A DNA stretch of 64,000 nucleotides, taken from the NCBI RefSeq assembly GCF_000744375.1, contig NZ_JQLU01000005.1, positions 1,488,001 to 1,552,000 on the forward strand, written 5' to 3'. The notes below the pieces were generated by a model that was given only the letters and a program-made list of their open reading frames with translations, made no database searches and was not told where the DNA came from. Positions within the stretch are counted from its first letter, which is position 1; each line of letters opens with the position of its first letter. Shown one piece after another: positions 53,813 to 64,000 of this stretch. Origin of the DNA: Carnobacterium gallinarum DSM 4847 (GTDB lineage Bacteria > Bacillota > Bacilli > Lactobacillales > Carnobacteriaceae). The position numbers and the translations under genes were made by a program.

Positions 53813-54562
53813 TTGTTTAATTATGAACAGATTAAAAATTTAAGCGGATTAGAGTTAACGGTATACCATTACATTATTGAGAATATTCAAGCTGTCCAAC
53901 GTATGACGATTCGTGAATTGTCTGAGAAAAGTCATGTATCCACCTCAACAATTTTACGTTTTTGTTCTAAGATGGGGTGCGAAGGTTTTTCTGAGTTAAA
54001 GTACAAATTAAGAGAAGAAACGGTAGAATCTATTGAAGAACAGTTATATGATCCAAGCTTTCAAGTAGCTTCTTTTTTTAAGAAAATAACAGAAACAAGT
54101 TTTGATGAAATATTAGTCAAGGCGACACAGTTAATTTGTGATGCTGATCGAGTTGTTTTTTTAGGAATTGGAACTAGTGGGATTTTAGGAGAATACGGTC
54201 AACGTTATTTTTCCAATGTTGGAATTAACTCTTACTCAATCAATGATCCGTTTTTACCAACGCCGAATCGTGGGGTGGAACGAAGCTTGATTATGGTACT
54301 TTCTGTTTCTGGAGAAACAACAGAGGTGGTGAAGCAAGCAGTAGAATTACAAAAACTAGGAGCAAAATTAATTAGTATTACAAATGCAGAAACATCAACT
54401 TTAGCTAAAATTTCAGATTTGAATATTTCTTATTATATGCCAGATGAACGTGCAAAGCGTTATGATAAAGCTGTAAACTTAACAACACAAGTACCTATTG
54501 TCAGTTTAATTGAAATTTTAGCTCATCGTGTGGAACAAGCATTTTTACAAAAAGAAGAATAG
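53813..54562 (+). CDS. RpiR/MurR-family regulator
   Basis: The start is TTG 53813 because GGGGGGAATA precedes it; a longer reading from 53675 starts with unrelated hydrophobic sequence. The 249-residue protein has an N-terminal HTH_6 domain (TIRELSEKSHVSTSTILRFCSKMG) and a C-terminal SIS sugar-phosphate domain (VVFLGIGTSGILGEYGQ, VLSVSGETTEVVKQA). It probably controls the beta-glucoside PTS genes that follow, responding to a phosphosugar. Confidence 0.85.
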   Translation: MFNYEQIKNLSGLELTVYHYIIENIQAVQRMTIRELSEKSHVSTSTILRFCSKMGCEGFSELKYKLREETVESIEEQLYDPSFQVASFFKKITETSFDEILVKATQLICDADRVVFLGIGTSGILGEYGQRYFSNVGINSYSINDPFLPTPNRGVERSLIMVLSVSGETTEVVKQAVELQKLGAKLISITNAETSTLAKISDLNISYYMPDERAKRYDKAVNLTTQVPIVSLIEILAHRVEQAFLQKEE

Positions 54563-54574
54563 CTATATAACAGT

Positions 54575-54620
54575 CTTTTCAGACGGGATTTGTTCCGTAT
54601 GAGAAGATTTGTTTTTTTTA
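54575..54620 (+). terminator. Terminator after the RpiR gene
   Basis: CTTTTCAGACGGGA pairs imperfectly with TTCCGTATGAGAAG, followed by a T-rich tract. Confidence 0.65.
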
Positions 54621-54643
54621 ACGACACAAATTCCTTTTGAGTG

Positions 54644-54680
54644 TGAAAAGGTTTTCATAATAATTTAATTAAGGTATACT
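54644..54680 (+). promoter_or_regulatory. PTS operon promoter with palindromic operator
   Basis: TGAAAAGGTTTTCA at 54644-54657 is a near-perfect palindrome close to cre (GG in place of the central CG). It overlaps the -35 TTTTCA, followed by 17 bp and -10 TATACT (54675-54680). Either CcpA or the adjacent RpiR protein could bind it. Confidence 0.6.
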
Positions 54681-54837
54681 TCAAAATGTAAACGGAATCA
54701 TTTTTAGCGAATGTTATTTGTAAGAATGTTAGGAGGAAATTTTACAACAGGATTTATTTTTATAAATAGGATTAATCTAGAACTAGGTATGCACTTATTT
54801 TTATTAAATTTGGAGATAGAGAAGGGAAGTTTTAGTC

Positions 54838-57584
<2,747 letters not shown>

Positions 57585-57609
57585 ATTAAAGTAGATGGAG
57601 TGAAGAATA

Positions 57610-57924
57610 ATGGCAGATAAAACAATTATGTTAGCCTGTGCAGCAGGTATGAGTACAAGTTTATTAGTAACAAAAATGGTGAAAGCCGCAGAAGCACAAG
57701 GTTTAGACGCAGATATCTTTGCAGTATCGGCAACTGAAATTGATGACAATGTTGCTAAAAAACCAATCGATGTTGTCATGTTAGGCCCGCAAGTTCGATT
57801 TATGAAAGATGAAGTGACGAAAAAACTTGAACCAAAAGGTATTCCTGTAGCTGTAATTGATATGGCTGATTATGGCATGATGAAAGGCGATAAAGTTTTA
57901 GCAGCAGCATTAGCATTACTATAA
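57610..57924 (+). CDS. PTS cellobiose-type IIB protein
   Basis: The 104-residue EIIB has its active Cys in the N-terminal loop MLACAAGMSTSLLV (about residue 10) and LGPQVRFMKDEV, as in CelA. It transfers phosphate from IIA to the sugar. No IIA gene is present in this operon, so a IIA from elsewhere must serve it. It is the last gene; a terminator follows. Confidence 0.95.
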   Translation: MADKTIMLACAAGMSTSLLVTKMVKAAEAQGLDADIFAVSATEIDDNVAKKPIDVVMLGPQVRFMKDEVTKKLEPKGIPVAVIDMADYGMMKGDKVLAAALALL

Positions 57925-57929
57925 AAATA

Positions 57930-57970
57930 AAAAGGAAGAAAAATCATAAAATGATTTTTCTTCCTTTTGT
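57930..57970. terminator. Terminator of the PTS operon
   Basis: AAAAGGAAGAAAAATCAT pairs with ATGATTTTTCTTCCTTTT. It also faces the convergent allantoinase gene. Confidence 0.9.
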
Positions 57971-57972
57971 GT

Positions 57973-59340
57973 TTATTTCAAAATAAATTTACCGGGATGT
58001 GCTTCGGTAACGCCATCCGCAAGTGTATAGATAGTTTCCCCACGTAAAATTGTGTGAACCACTTGTGCGCCAATTTTGCGACCAATGTATGGGCTGATTT
58101 TATTTTTATATTCCAAATCTTCCGCTTTTAACGTATATGGCGCATTTGGTTTAATGAAGACAAAGTCAGCATCTTTTCCAATTGAGATACTTCCTTTATG
58201 ATCTAAGTCATAACGCTTTGAAGGAGTTGTTGCAATGATTTCAGCAAAACGAGTTAAGGACATGCCGCGTTTTTGAACACCTTCATCAAATAAAACATCG
58301 ACATTATTTTGTACGCCAGAAATACCACCCCATGCTTCAAATGCATTATCAGTTTCTTTTAAATCAGGAGTACAAGGTGAGTGATCAGATGTTACAAAGT
58401 GGATTTCACCTGATAAAACTTTTTTCCACATACCATCTTGATTTTCTTTGTCGCGAATGGGTGGTGAACATTTTACTACAGGACCAATTGCATCTAGCTC
58501 AGAAGTATCAAAATATAAATAATGTGTACACGTTTCGCAAGTTACGTCCACACCTTCATTGCGAGCTTTAGTCACTTCATCTACCCCTTCAGGACAAGCT
58601 ACATGGCAAATATGAATCCGACAACCCGTTTCTTTAGCAAATAAAATGGCACGTCTAATAGGTTCAACTTCCGTAAATTTAGGACGACTTGCAACATAAG
58701 CAGCTAAAGTAGTTTCCCCATTTTTATACGCTAATTCACCTAATCTATCTGTAATTGCTGCATTTTCAGCATGAATCGCTAGTACTTTCCCAGTTGTCGC
58801 AATTTGTTTCATTCCTTCATATAAAGAATAATCATCGACATTCATAAAATCACCATCAATGCTACGATCCCCACAAGTTGCCATAAAACATTTGTAAGCA
58901 GCAACGCCACCATCATTCAATTCTTGAATACCAGACTCTAAGTTAAAGGGCACAAGTCCACCAAATGAACCAACATCGGATGTTAATTTATTTTTACCAG
59001 CATCGTATTTAATCTGTAAAGATTCGCCATCAACAGTAGCAGGTACTTGATTTAAAGGCATTTCCATAAATGAAGTTACGCCACCTTTAGCGCAGGCTTT
59101 TGTTCCAGTTAAATAGCCTTCCCATTGGTCGCGGTAACCGCCACCAGGATCTGTAATATGAACATGGGCATCCACCATTCCAGGGCTTACAATTAATCCA
59201 GTTGCATCAATAGTTTCTTTTGCTTCCCCAAGTTGAGTGCCAATTGCTACAATCTTCCCAGCTGTGACAGCAACATCTGTTTGGATTTCTCCATTTTCTA
59301 AAATTACCAATCCATTCTTAATCATTAAATCATATGCCAT
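57973..59340 (-). CDS. allB: Allantoinase
   Basis: The 455-residue cyclic amidohydrolase has the metal motif VDAHVHITDPG near residue 60, later metal-binding His in HAENA and HICHVACPEG, and the DHSPC Asp. These fit the dihydroorotase/allantoinase group and are closest to AllB. It opens allantoin to allantoate. It is downstream of an allantoin permease on the same strand. The next enzymes of the pathway are not in this window. Confidence 0.9.
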   Translation of the reverse strand: MAYDLMIKNGLVILENGEIQTDVAVTAGKIVAIGTQLGEAKETIDATGLIVSPGMVDAHVHITDPGGGYRDQWEGYLTGTKACAKGGVTSFMEMPLNQVPATVDGESLQIKYDAGKNKLTSDVGSFGGLVPFNLESGIQELNDGGVAAYKCFMATCGDRSIDGDFMNVDDYSLYEGMKQIATTGKVLAIHAENAAITDRLGELAYKNGETTLAAYVASRPKFTEVEPIRRAILFAKETGCRIHICHVACPEGVDEVTKARNEGVDVTCETCTHYLYFDTSELDAIGPVVKCSPPIRDKENQDGMWKKVLSGEIHFVTSDHSPCTPDLKETDNAFEAWGGISGVQNNVDVLFDEGVQKRGMSLTRFAEIIATTPSKRYDLDHKGSISIGKDADFVFIKPNAPYTLKAEDLEYKNKISPYIGRKIGAQVVHTILRGETIYTLADGVTEAHPGKFILK

Positions 59341-59400
59341 TTGTTTTTCCTCCTAAAATTTAGTGTATGTGACAGTTTACGTTCTGCAAACTGGTTAAAC

Positions 59401-60870
59401 TCATTGAGTTTTTTCTGATTTGAAATGGGTTAATAGCCAGTAAATCAAGACGGCTAAACCAAATCCCACCAACCAAGACAGATTAGAAATCATTTGTAAG
59501 GCTGGGATAAATTGCCCACTGATTGAAACAAGTAAAGCAATAATAGTTGCTAGATAAGCTTCTTTATTGATTCCTTTATAAGGGTTTTTACTATTATCAG
59601 CTTTCATATCCATATAAAGTGCATCTAAATCAATCTTTTGTTTCTTCACTAGATAAAAGTGAGCCAGCATAACACCAGCAACAGGTCCTAGGACGGCTCC
59701 AATAATGTTTAAGAAAGCGAAAATGCTATTGGCATTTTCCATTAATTTCCAAGGCATGATTAGATAGCTAATTACAGAAGCGATGATAACGCCTTTTTTG
59801 TAATTAATGGTTTTTGGGAAGAGCGCTGATAATTGATAAGCAGCAGGAATGATATTTCCAGTTGCATTTGTTGAAATAGTTGTTAATAAAAAGACGAGCA
59901 TCGCTACACAAATTGCTGGCAAACTATCCCATTTTTCAACAATTTCGAGAACGTTCCATTCTTGAACACCGTAGTGAATCGAACCGCCAATTAAAATAGC
60001 TACACTTGAGAAGGCGAAGATAATATAACCAACTAAAAAGCTAGCTGTTTGTCCAATAGCTTGTGCACGAGTAGATGTAGCATTTTGTGTGAAATCAGAA
60101 ACACTAGCACCGGGAGCAGCCCAAACGGCTAAAACTGACGTAATAATCATGAGATAAACAAACAAGGGTGCATTATGTTGTACGTTGTCACCACTTGGAA
60201 TAAAAGCTAGAATATTACTGATTCCGCCTCCAACCTTAATTGCCCAAATGGCCATACCGCCAAAAACGACATAAATCAATGGATTTAGAATCGCAGTAAA
60301 TTTATTTAAAGCTCCACCGCCACCAATTCCGATTAGCAGATTGACACCCCAGAATAAAGTAAAGGCGATTAAGCCAGGCAAACTTAAGCCAAAAAAGCTA
60401 AAGTCGCCACCAAGAGTTAAAAATCCCGGCCAAATTTTCCCGATTAAAATCAGTAGCGCCAAAGAACCTGTATAATTCTGTAATCCAAACCAGGCAATTG
60501 CTGCCACACAACCACGAAGAAAGCCCGGTAATTTGGCACCTAAGTCTCCATAAGTCGAGCGCAAATGCATCGCAAAAGGAATACCGTATTTTGAACCAGC
60601 AACACCGTTAAAGACCATAAATGCAGATACAACGATGGCACTTAGAATAAGAGCAAAAATCACATTGATCGGAGAGAGACCTAAAAAGAGGAACCCTCCA
60701 ACTGCTGTGTAATTAGGGATATTATGAACGGAACCCATCCATAATGTAAAATAGTTCTTGGCCTTCATATTCCGTCGTTCTTTGGTTTTCGGTAGCATAT
60801 CTGCATTATAACCACGTTGTTGATATTTTTCTACCTCTTCATTGCTTACAAAGTAATCTGTTTCTTTCAT
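59401..60870 (-). CDS. pucI: NCS1-family allantoin permease
   Basis: The 489-residue carrier has about twelve helices and NCS1 blocks (NYFTLWMGSVHNIPNYTAVGG, WFGLQNYTGSLALL, GASVSDFTQNAT). Position before allB supports allantoin as substrate; PucI is the Bacillus equivalent. The start is ATG 60870 after AGGAGG. A cre-like site lies 60 bp upstream. Confidence 0.9.
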   Translation of the reverse strand: MKETDYFVSNEEVEKYQQRGYNADMLPKTKERRNMKAKNYFTLWMGSVHNIPNYTAVGGFLFLGLSPINVIFALILSAIVVSAFMVFNGVAGSKYGIPFAMHLRSTYGDLGAKLPGFLRGCVAAIAWFGLQNYTGSLALLILIGKIWPGFLTLGGDFSFFGLSLPGLIAFTLFWGVNLLIGIGGGGALNKFTAILNPLIYVVFGGMAIWAIKVGGGISNILAFIPSGDNVQHNAPLFVYLMIITSVLAVWAAPGASVSDFTQNATSTRAQAIGQTASFLVGYIIFAFSSVAILIGGSIHYGVQEWNVLEIVEKWDSLPAICVAMLVFLLTTISTNATGNIIPAAYQLSALFPKTINYKKGVIIASVISYLIMPWKLMENANSIFAFLNIIGAVLGPVAGVMLAHFYLVKKQKIDLDALYMDMKADNSKNPYKGINKEAYLATIIALLVSISGQFIPALQMISNLSWLVGFGLAVLIYWLLTHFKSEKTQ

Positions 60871-60926
60871 TCTTTTACAAGACCTCCTTTTTTTGATTCA
60901 GTTAAGTGTAAATTGAAATTCACTAA

Positions 60927-60940
60927 GAAAAGCGCTTACA
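60927..60940 (-). promoter_or_regulatory. cre-like site upstream of the allantoin genes
   Basis: On the minus strand TGTAAGCGCTTTTC matches the CcpA consensus except for the last two positions. It lies within the likely promoter of the permease-allantoinase pair. Confidence 0.6.
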
Positions 60941-61071
60941 TAAAATAGAAGTGAACAAAATTTTTATATAATTTATTGATAATGCTACTATAAATTTACT
61001 TTATAGTAGTTAGATAATTTAACATAACTTATCATCTTTCACTAAGTTTATCGGGTCTAGGAGTGAAATTC

Positions 61072-61122
61072 TTTATACATTATAACTAAATAGGTGAACC
61101 TGATTTGGTTATAATGTATAAA
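61072..61122. repeat. Perfect 15 bp inverted repeat at the end of the MFS gene
   Basis: TTTATACATTATAAC (61072-61086) and GTTATAATGTATAAA (61108-61122) are exact complements, with an inner AGGT/ACCT. There is little T run, so it is either a weak terminator or a protein-binding palindrome. Confidence 0.7.
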
Positions 61123-61123
61123 A

Positions 61124-62338
61124 TTAGCGAGCTGTCACAGGTTTTTTTGTTACATACCAAAGAGTAATTCCACCAAAAATCATTAATAGAGCTGCAAAAT
61201 AAAAACCGAAAACTTTGGATCCGGTTAAATCAGAGCTTACTGCAGTAAAGTAAGGGGACAAAACAGAGCCTAACATTCCAAAAAAATTGAATAATCCAAA
61301 AGTTAATCCATAATTTTCAGGAGTAGTAATCTCAGCTACATAAGATACAATAATTGGATCAATCGCTAATTTTCCAAAAAATCCATAGCCAATCAGGGCA
61401 ATAAATAACCAAATCTGTGAAGTTGCTTCAGCGCTTAGATAAAGAAAGAGTGCAGCTAAGAAGATTAACACGACAATGATAGTTGTTTTATTTTGGTTAA
61501 ATCGATCCGAAATCCGAGCAAAAATAATGGCTCCCGGTAATGCTGCAAAAGCACTAATTGCTGCGATATAGCCAATCATCATACCAGTAATGCCACGCTC
61601 TGTTTGCAGAAAATTCGGTAACCAAGTTGCCAACATATAATAACCATAGCAAATAGTAAAGTAAGCAAAGGCAGCAACAATTAATTGTTTATTGAAGAGT
61701 TTAAGGAACGGAATTTTTTTCGTTGTAACGTTAAGTGTTGATTTGTCACGTTTCAAAGTTGAGGGTAGAAATTTTATGAAGACAATTAGCGTAGAAGCAA
61801 TTAAAGCGGCAGTAATAAAAAGTAAAGTACGCCAATCCAAACCTAAAAGACTTAAAAAAGTTGAGCCAATCATCCCAGCACCCATTCCAATCGCAGTTCC
61901 ACTATTAATAACAGCATTAGAAAAAGTTCGACGATTTAAAGGGATCATTTTAATAGAGAGAGAATAGGAGCAAGCAAAGAAAACGCCACTGGTTAAGCCA
62001 GAAAAGAAATTTGCAATATAGAGTGTTTGAACCGAATGGGCGAAACCCATTATTAAGGTAGAAAGAGCAAAGATGAGAAAACTAGGAACTAGTATTAATT
62101 TTTCACCAAAACGGTCAGAAAGGGCGCCAGCAGGAAATTGAATAATGGTATAGGCTAGAAAGTAGGAACTAAACACTAGTGATAATTGTGTATCGGTTGC
62201 AATCGATAGGCTTGCTTTAATTGAGGGTAAAACAGGGTTTAAGACGGTGCGACTAATCCAAATAACAGTCCAGCCTAAAAATAGAATGAAAATCATTAAT
62301 TTCCAATTTGTTTGAGGTGATTCGTTTTTATTTTCCAT
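61124..62338 (-). CDS. MFS transporter
   Basis: The 404-residue protein has twelve helices, motif A GALSDRFGEKLIL after helix 2, and an equivalent RISDRFNQNK in the second half. It resembles OPA/ACS-type solute carriers rather than drug pumps. It lies upstream of the allantoin genes on the same strand with a 253 bp gap, so a nitrogen-compound substrate is possible but unproven. The start is ATG 62338 after AAGGAGAAAAC. Confidence 0.85.
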   Translation of the reverse strand: MENKNESPQTNWKLMIFILFLGWTVIWISRTVLNPVLPSIKASLSIATDTQLSLVFSSYFLAYTIIQFPAGALSDRFGEKLILVPSFLIFALSTLIMGFAHSVQTLYIANFFSGLTSGVFFACSYSLSIKMIPLNRRTFSNAVINSGTAIGMGAGMIGSTFLSLLGLDWRTLLFITAALIASTLIVFIKFLPSTLKRDKSTLNVTTKKIPFLKLFNKQLIVAAFAYFTICYGYYMLATWLPNFLQTERGITGMMIGYIAAISAFAALPGAIIFARISDRFNQNKTTIIVVLIFLAALFLYLSAEATSQIWLFIALIGYGFFGKLAIDPIIVSYVAEITTPENYGLTFGLFNFFGMLGSVLSPYFTAVSSDLTGSKVFGFYFAALLMIFGGITLWYVTKKPVTAR

Positions 62339-62500
62339 AGTTTTCTCCTTAGGATAGTTGATACATATGAATCATTTATGTAAGCAGGAGGGAGTAGCGT
62401 TCTATATTTTATATTATGTTACCATAATATTTAAGTGAAGTTCATGTTGTAAGTGGATAAAATGTAAGCGCGATCTTTATCTATCAACGTTATTGACAGA

Positions 62501-62546
62501 AAAAAACTAATTCTCTAGTCAGCTAAGAACAGGAGAATTAGTTTTT
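62501..62546 (-). terminator. Terminator of the monooxygenase gene
   Basis: On the minus strand CTAATTCTC and GAGAATTAG pair across a 15-17 base loop, followed by a long T run. Confidence 0.8.
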
Positions 62547-62550
62547 GAGG

Positions 62551-62901
62551 TTAATCTAAGATAATTGGTTCTTGTGTAAGTACCGTTTCAAATTCAGCAA
62601 TTTCATTTGAAATAATCCCGTTTCGTTGTGCATGTTGTTCTCGAGTATCAGGCGTTCGTCCGTGAGCTTTTTTAAAGCCTTCTGTTTTTAGCCAAGCTTT
62701 TTGTTGTTTTTCGCTATCCCAGCGACTTGTAACAACAATCTCAGAAAAATCAGGGCTAGTCCCTTTTTTTTGCCAGATTTCAAATCCTAGGAATCCATCT
62801 ATTCCAGTAATGCTAGCTTTAGCGTGGCCCCCATTAAATCTAGCTACAACTTGTTCTACTTGATCTTTTTCTATTTTAATTGTATTCGTTACAATGAACA
62901 T
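62551..62901 (-). CDS. IsdG-like antibiotic biosynthesis monooxygenase (probable haem-degrading)
   Basis: The 116-residue ferredoxin-like protein has Asn6, Trp70 and His80 with the Trp-to-His spacing of ten seen in the IsdG/IsdI triad (Asn7, Trp67, His77). This supports haem degradation to release iron. AGGGGG precedes the ATG. Its promoter, TTGACA with 17 bp and TATACT, is at 62959-62987. It faces the ahpC gene. Confidence 0.8.
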   Translation of the reverse strand: MFIVTNTIKIEKDQVEQVVARFNGGHAKASITGIDGFLGFEIWQKKGTSPDFSEIVVTSRWDSEKQQKAWLKTEGFKKAHGRTPDTREQHAQRNGIISNEIAEFETVLTQEPIILD

Positions 62902-62958
62902 ATTATTTCCCCCTAATTCTAATGTAAATGTTCTCTTTTATTTAGTGAGTTAGCCATA

Positions 62959-62987
62959 AGTATAGAAAATTTTGATAACGTTGTCAA
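62959..62987 (-). promoter_or_regulatory. Promoter of the IsdG-like gene
   Basis: -35 TTGACA (62987-62982) and -10 TATACT (62964-62959) on the minus strand, with 17 bp between. Confidence 0.8.
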
Positions 62988-63119
62988 TTAATCTTAACTA
63001 AAGTGTTTTAGCTGAAAAAAGTTGAAATAATAAATGTAATTGAGAATCGAACTCAATTAAAAACATTGTGAAATCTTAATTTATCTATTTAGTCTGATTT
63101 CTAGATTGTAATAATTCGT

Positions 63120-63175
63120 TTGACGAAACAATTTTAATTTGGTATTATTATTAAATAAGATAAATAATTTTATCT
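63120..63175 (+). promoter_or_regulatory. ahpC promoter and palindromic operator
   Basis: -35 TTGACG (63120-63125), 17 bp, -10 TATTAT (63143-63148). The palindrome AGATAAATAATTTTATCT (63158-63175) covers the predicted start region. It has the size and AT-rich form of a PerR/Fur-class box but is not a clean match. The rest of 62902-63209 is AT-rich spacer. Confidence 0.6.
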
Positions 63176-63209
63176 AATCTAATTTTCAAAAAAGAGAGGA
63201 CGAGTAAAA

Positions 63210-63773
63210 ATGAATTTAATCAACACTAAATTGTTTGACTTTGAAGCAGATGCTTATCAAAACGGGGAATTTTTAAAAGTAAATACTGAAGATATTTTAG
63301 GTAAATGGAGTGTTTTCTTCTTCTACCCAGCTGATTTTTCATTTGTTTGTCCAACTGAATTAGGTGACGTTCAAGATCACTATGAAGAATTTAAAAATAG
63401 TAATTGTGAAATTTATTCTGTATCAATGGATAGCCATTTCGTACATAAAGCGTGGGCTGATGCAACAGATACGATTGCGAAAATTCAATACCCAATGTTA
63501 GCAGATCCAACTGGGAAAATTGCTCGTTTCTTTGGCGTACTAGATGAAGAAGCTGGACAAGCTTTCCGCGGTTCATTTGTTGTGAATCCTCGTGGTGAGA
63601 TTAAAGCATACGAAATTCATGATATGGGAATTGGTCGTAATGCAGATGAATTATTAAGAAAAGTTGAGGCTGCTCAATTTGTTGAAGAACATGGCGATCA
63701 AGTTTGCCCGGCAAACTGGAAACCAGGTGCGGATACAATTGCTCCAAGTTTAGACTTAGTTGGTAAAATCTAA
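63210..63773 (+). CDS. ahpC: AhpC-type peroxiredoxin
   Basis: The 187-residue 2-Cys peroxiredoxin has the peroxidatic Cys in FSFVCPTELGD and the resolving Cys in GDQVCPANW. It reduces hydrogen peroxide and alkyl hydroperoxides. AGAGAGGACG precedes the ATG. Its electron donor is probably the flavoprotein starting 96 bp downstream. Confidence 0.97.
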   Translation: MNLINTKLFDFEADAYQNGEFLKVNTEDILGKWSVFFFYPADFSFVCPTELGDVQDHYEEFKNSNCEIYSVSMDSHFVHKAWADATDTIAKIQYPMLADPTGKIARFFGVLDEEAGQAFRGSFVVNPRGEIKAYEIHDMGIGRNADELLRKVEAAQFVEEHGDQVCPANWKPGADTIAPSLDLVGKI

Positions 63774-63869
63774 TAGAGTTCGTTAATGGATCAGCTTAAT
63801 TCCAGTATTTTTGGAGTTAAGCTTTTTTTAAGAGATGACAGTAGTTAAGAATTGGAGGCGTAGTAAGTT

Positions 63870-64000
63870 ATGAGTGAAGAAATTTATGATTTAGTAATTA
63901 TTGGTGGTGGGTCGGCAGGTTTATCAGCTGGTATTTACGCTGGACGTGCGATGATGGATACGTTAATTATTGAAAAAGAAAAAATCGGTGGACAAGTAAC
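63870..64000 (+). CDS. AhpF/TrxB-like flavoprotein reductase, 5' end only
   Basis: The frame starts at ATG 63870 behind TTGGAGG and runs off the window. The 43 visible residues begin with an FAD site, [20 protein letters not shown], and [10 protein letters not shown]. The usual N-terminal thioredoxin-like domain of AhpF is absent, since the FAD site starts at residue 7. This suggests a TrxB-like NADH:peroxiredoxin reductase. It probably reduces AhpC. Confidence 0.85.
   Translation, partial: MSEEIYDLVIIGGGSAGLSAGIYAGRAMMDTLIIEKEKIGGQV

Noticed and set aside
62461-62476. cre site TGTAAGCGCGATCT upstream of the MFS gene
   Set aside because: Only the left half matches the consensus and it lies about 125 bp from the start. 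Too weak to list as a feature.

Overview
The window is about 35% GC with strong AGGAGG ribosome binding sites, T-box leaders, cre/CcpA-type operators, an arginine deiminase operon and type VIIb (LXG) toxins. This points to a low-GC Gram-positive of the Lactobacillales. The gene mix suggests a Carnobacterium chromosome, but that genus call is inference from gene content. No rRNA, tRNA, CRISPR array or intact insertion sequence was found.

Layout. (1) 0-3.2 kb: the 3' end of a repeat-rich cell-wall-binding protein, small membrane proteins and a divergent Tag-like glycosylase. (2) 3.3-9.0 kb: a complete ribose operon, rbsRKDACB, with its operator. (3) 9.2-12.2 kb: a hydrolase, a type I toxin locus with an antisense RNA and a coupled leader peptide, a DUF2829/Tad2-like protein, an SDR enzyme, and QueT behind a structured leader. 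(4) 12.3-19 kb: a fused ABC exporter, a PRPP synthase, a MarR/MFS efflux pair sharing an operator motif, and a methionine T-box in front of a MetQ lipoprotein. (5) 19.3-25.1 kb: arcABDC plus a Crp/Fnr regulator. (6) 25.3-29.3 kb: housekeeping and stress genes and class II aldolase. (7) 29.4-37.4 kb, minus strand: a type VII toxin locus with Lap1, Lap2, a full LXG toxin and immunity, followed by four orphan toxin-tip cassettes. (8) 37.4-40.7 kb: a HAD phosphatase, a pseudouridine synthase, and an M20 amidohydrolase behind a second methionine T-box. (9) 40.7-42.1 kb: a decayed retron with an intact-looking msr-msd RNA but a broken reverse transcriptase. (10) 42.3-50.2 kb: a PlcR-like regulator divergent from a 23-residue peptide gene, then a second LXG locus with a metallopeptidase-like toxin tip and a string of orphan immunity genes. 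(11) 50.3-64 kb: a DUF6232-like membrane protein, an ABC transporter, an RpiR-controlled beta-glucoside PTS operon, allantoinase with its permease, an MFS carrier, an IsdG-like monooxygenase, and ahpC with the start of its reductase.

How the parts work together. Ribose, beta-glucoside, arginine and allantoin use form catabolic modules, three of them with visible cre-like sites. Two methionine-sensing leaders tie a methionine-type uptake lipoprotein and an amidohydrolase to methionyl-tRNA charging. The 29-50 kb stretch is an accessory island for competition and defence. Its most interesting proposal is a peptide/PlcR-like pair placed directly ahead of an LXG toxin operon, next to a dead retron. 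No type VII core machinery genes (EssC, EsaA and so on) lie in the window, so export must depend on genes elsewhere.
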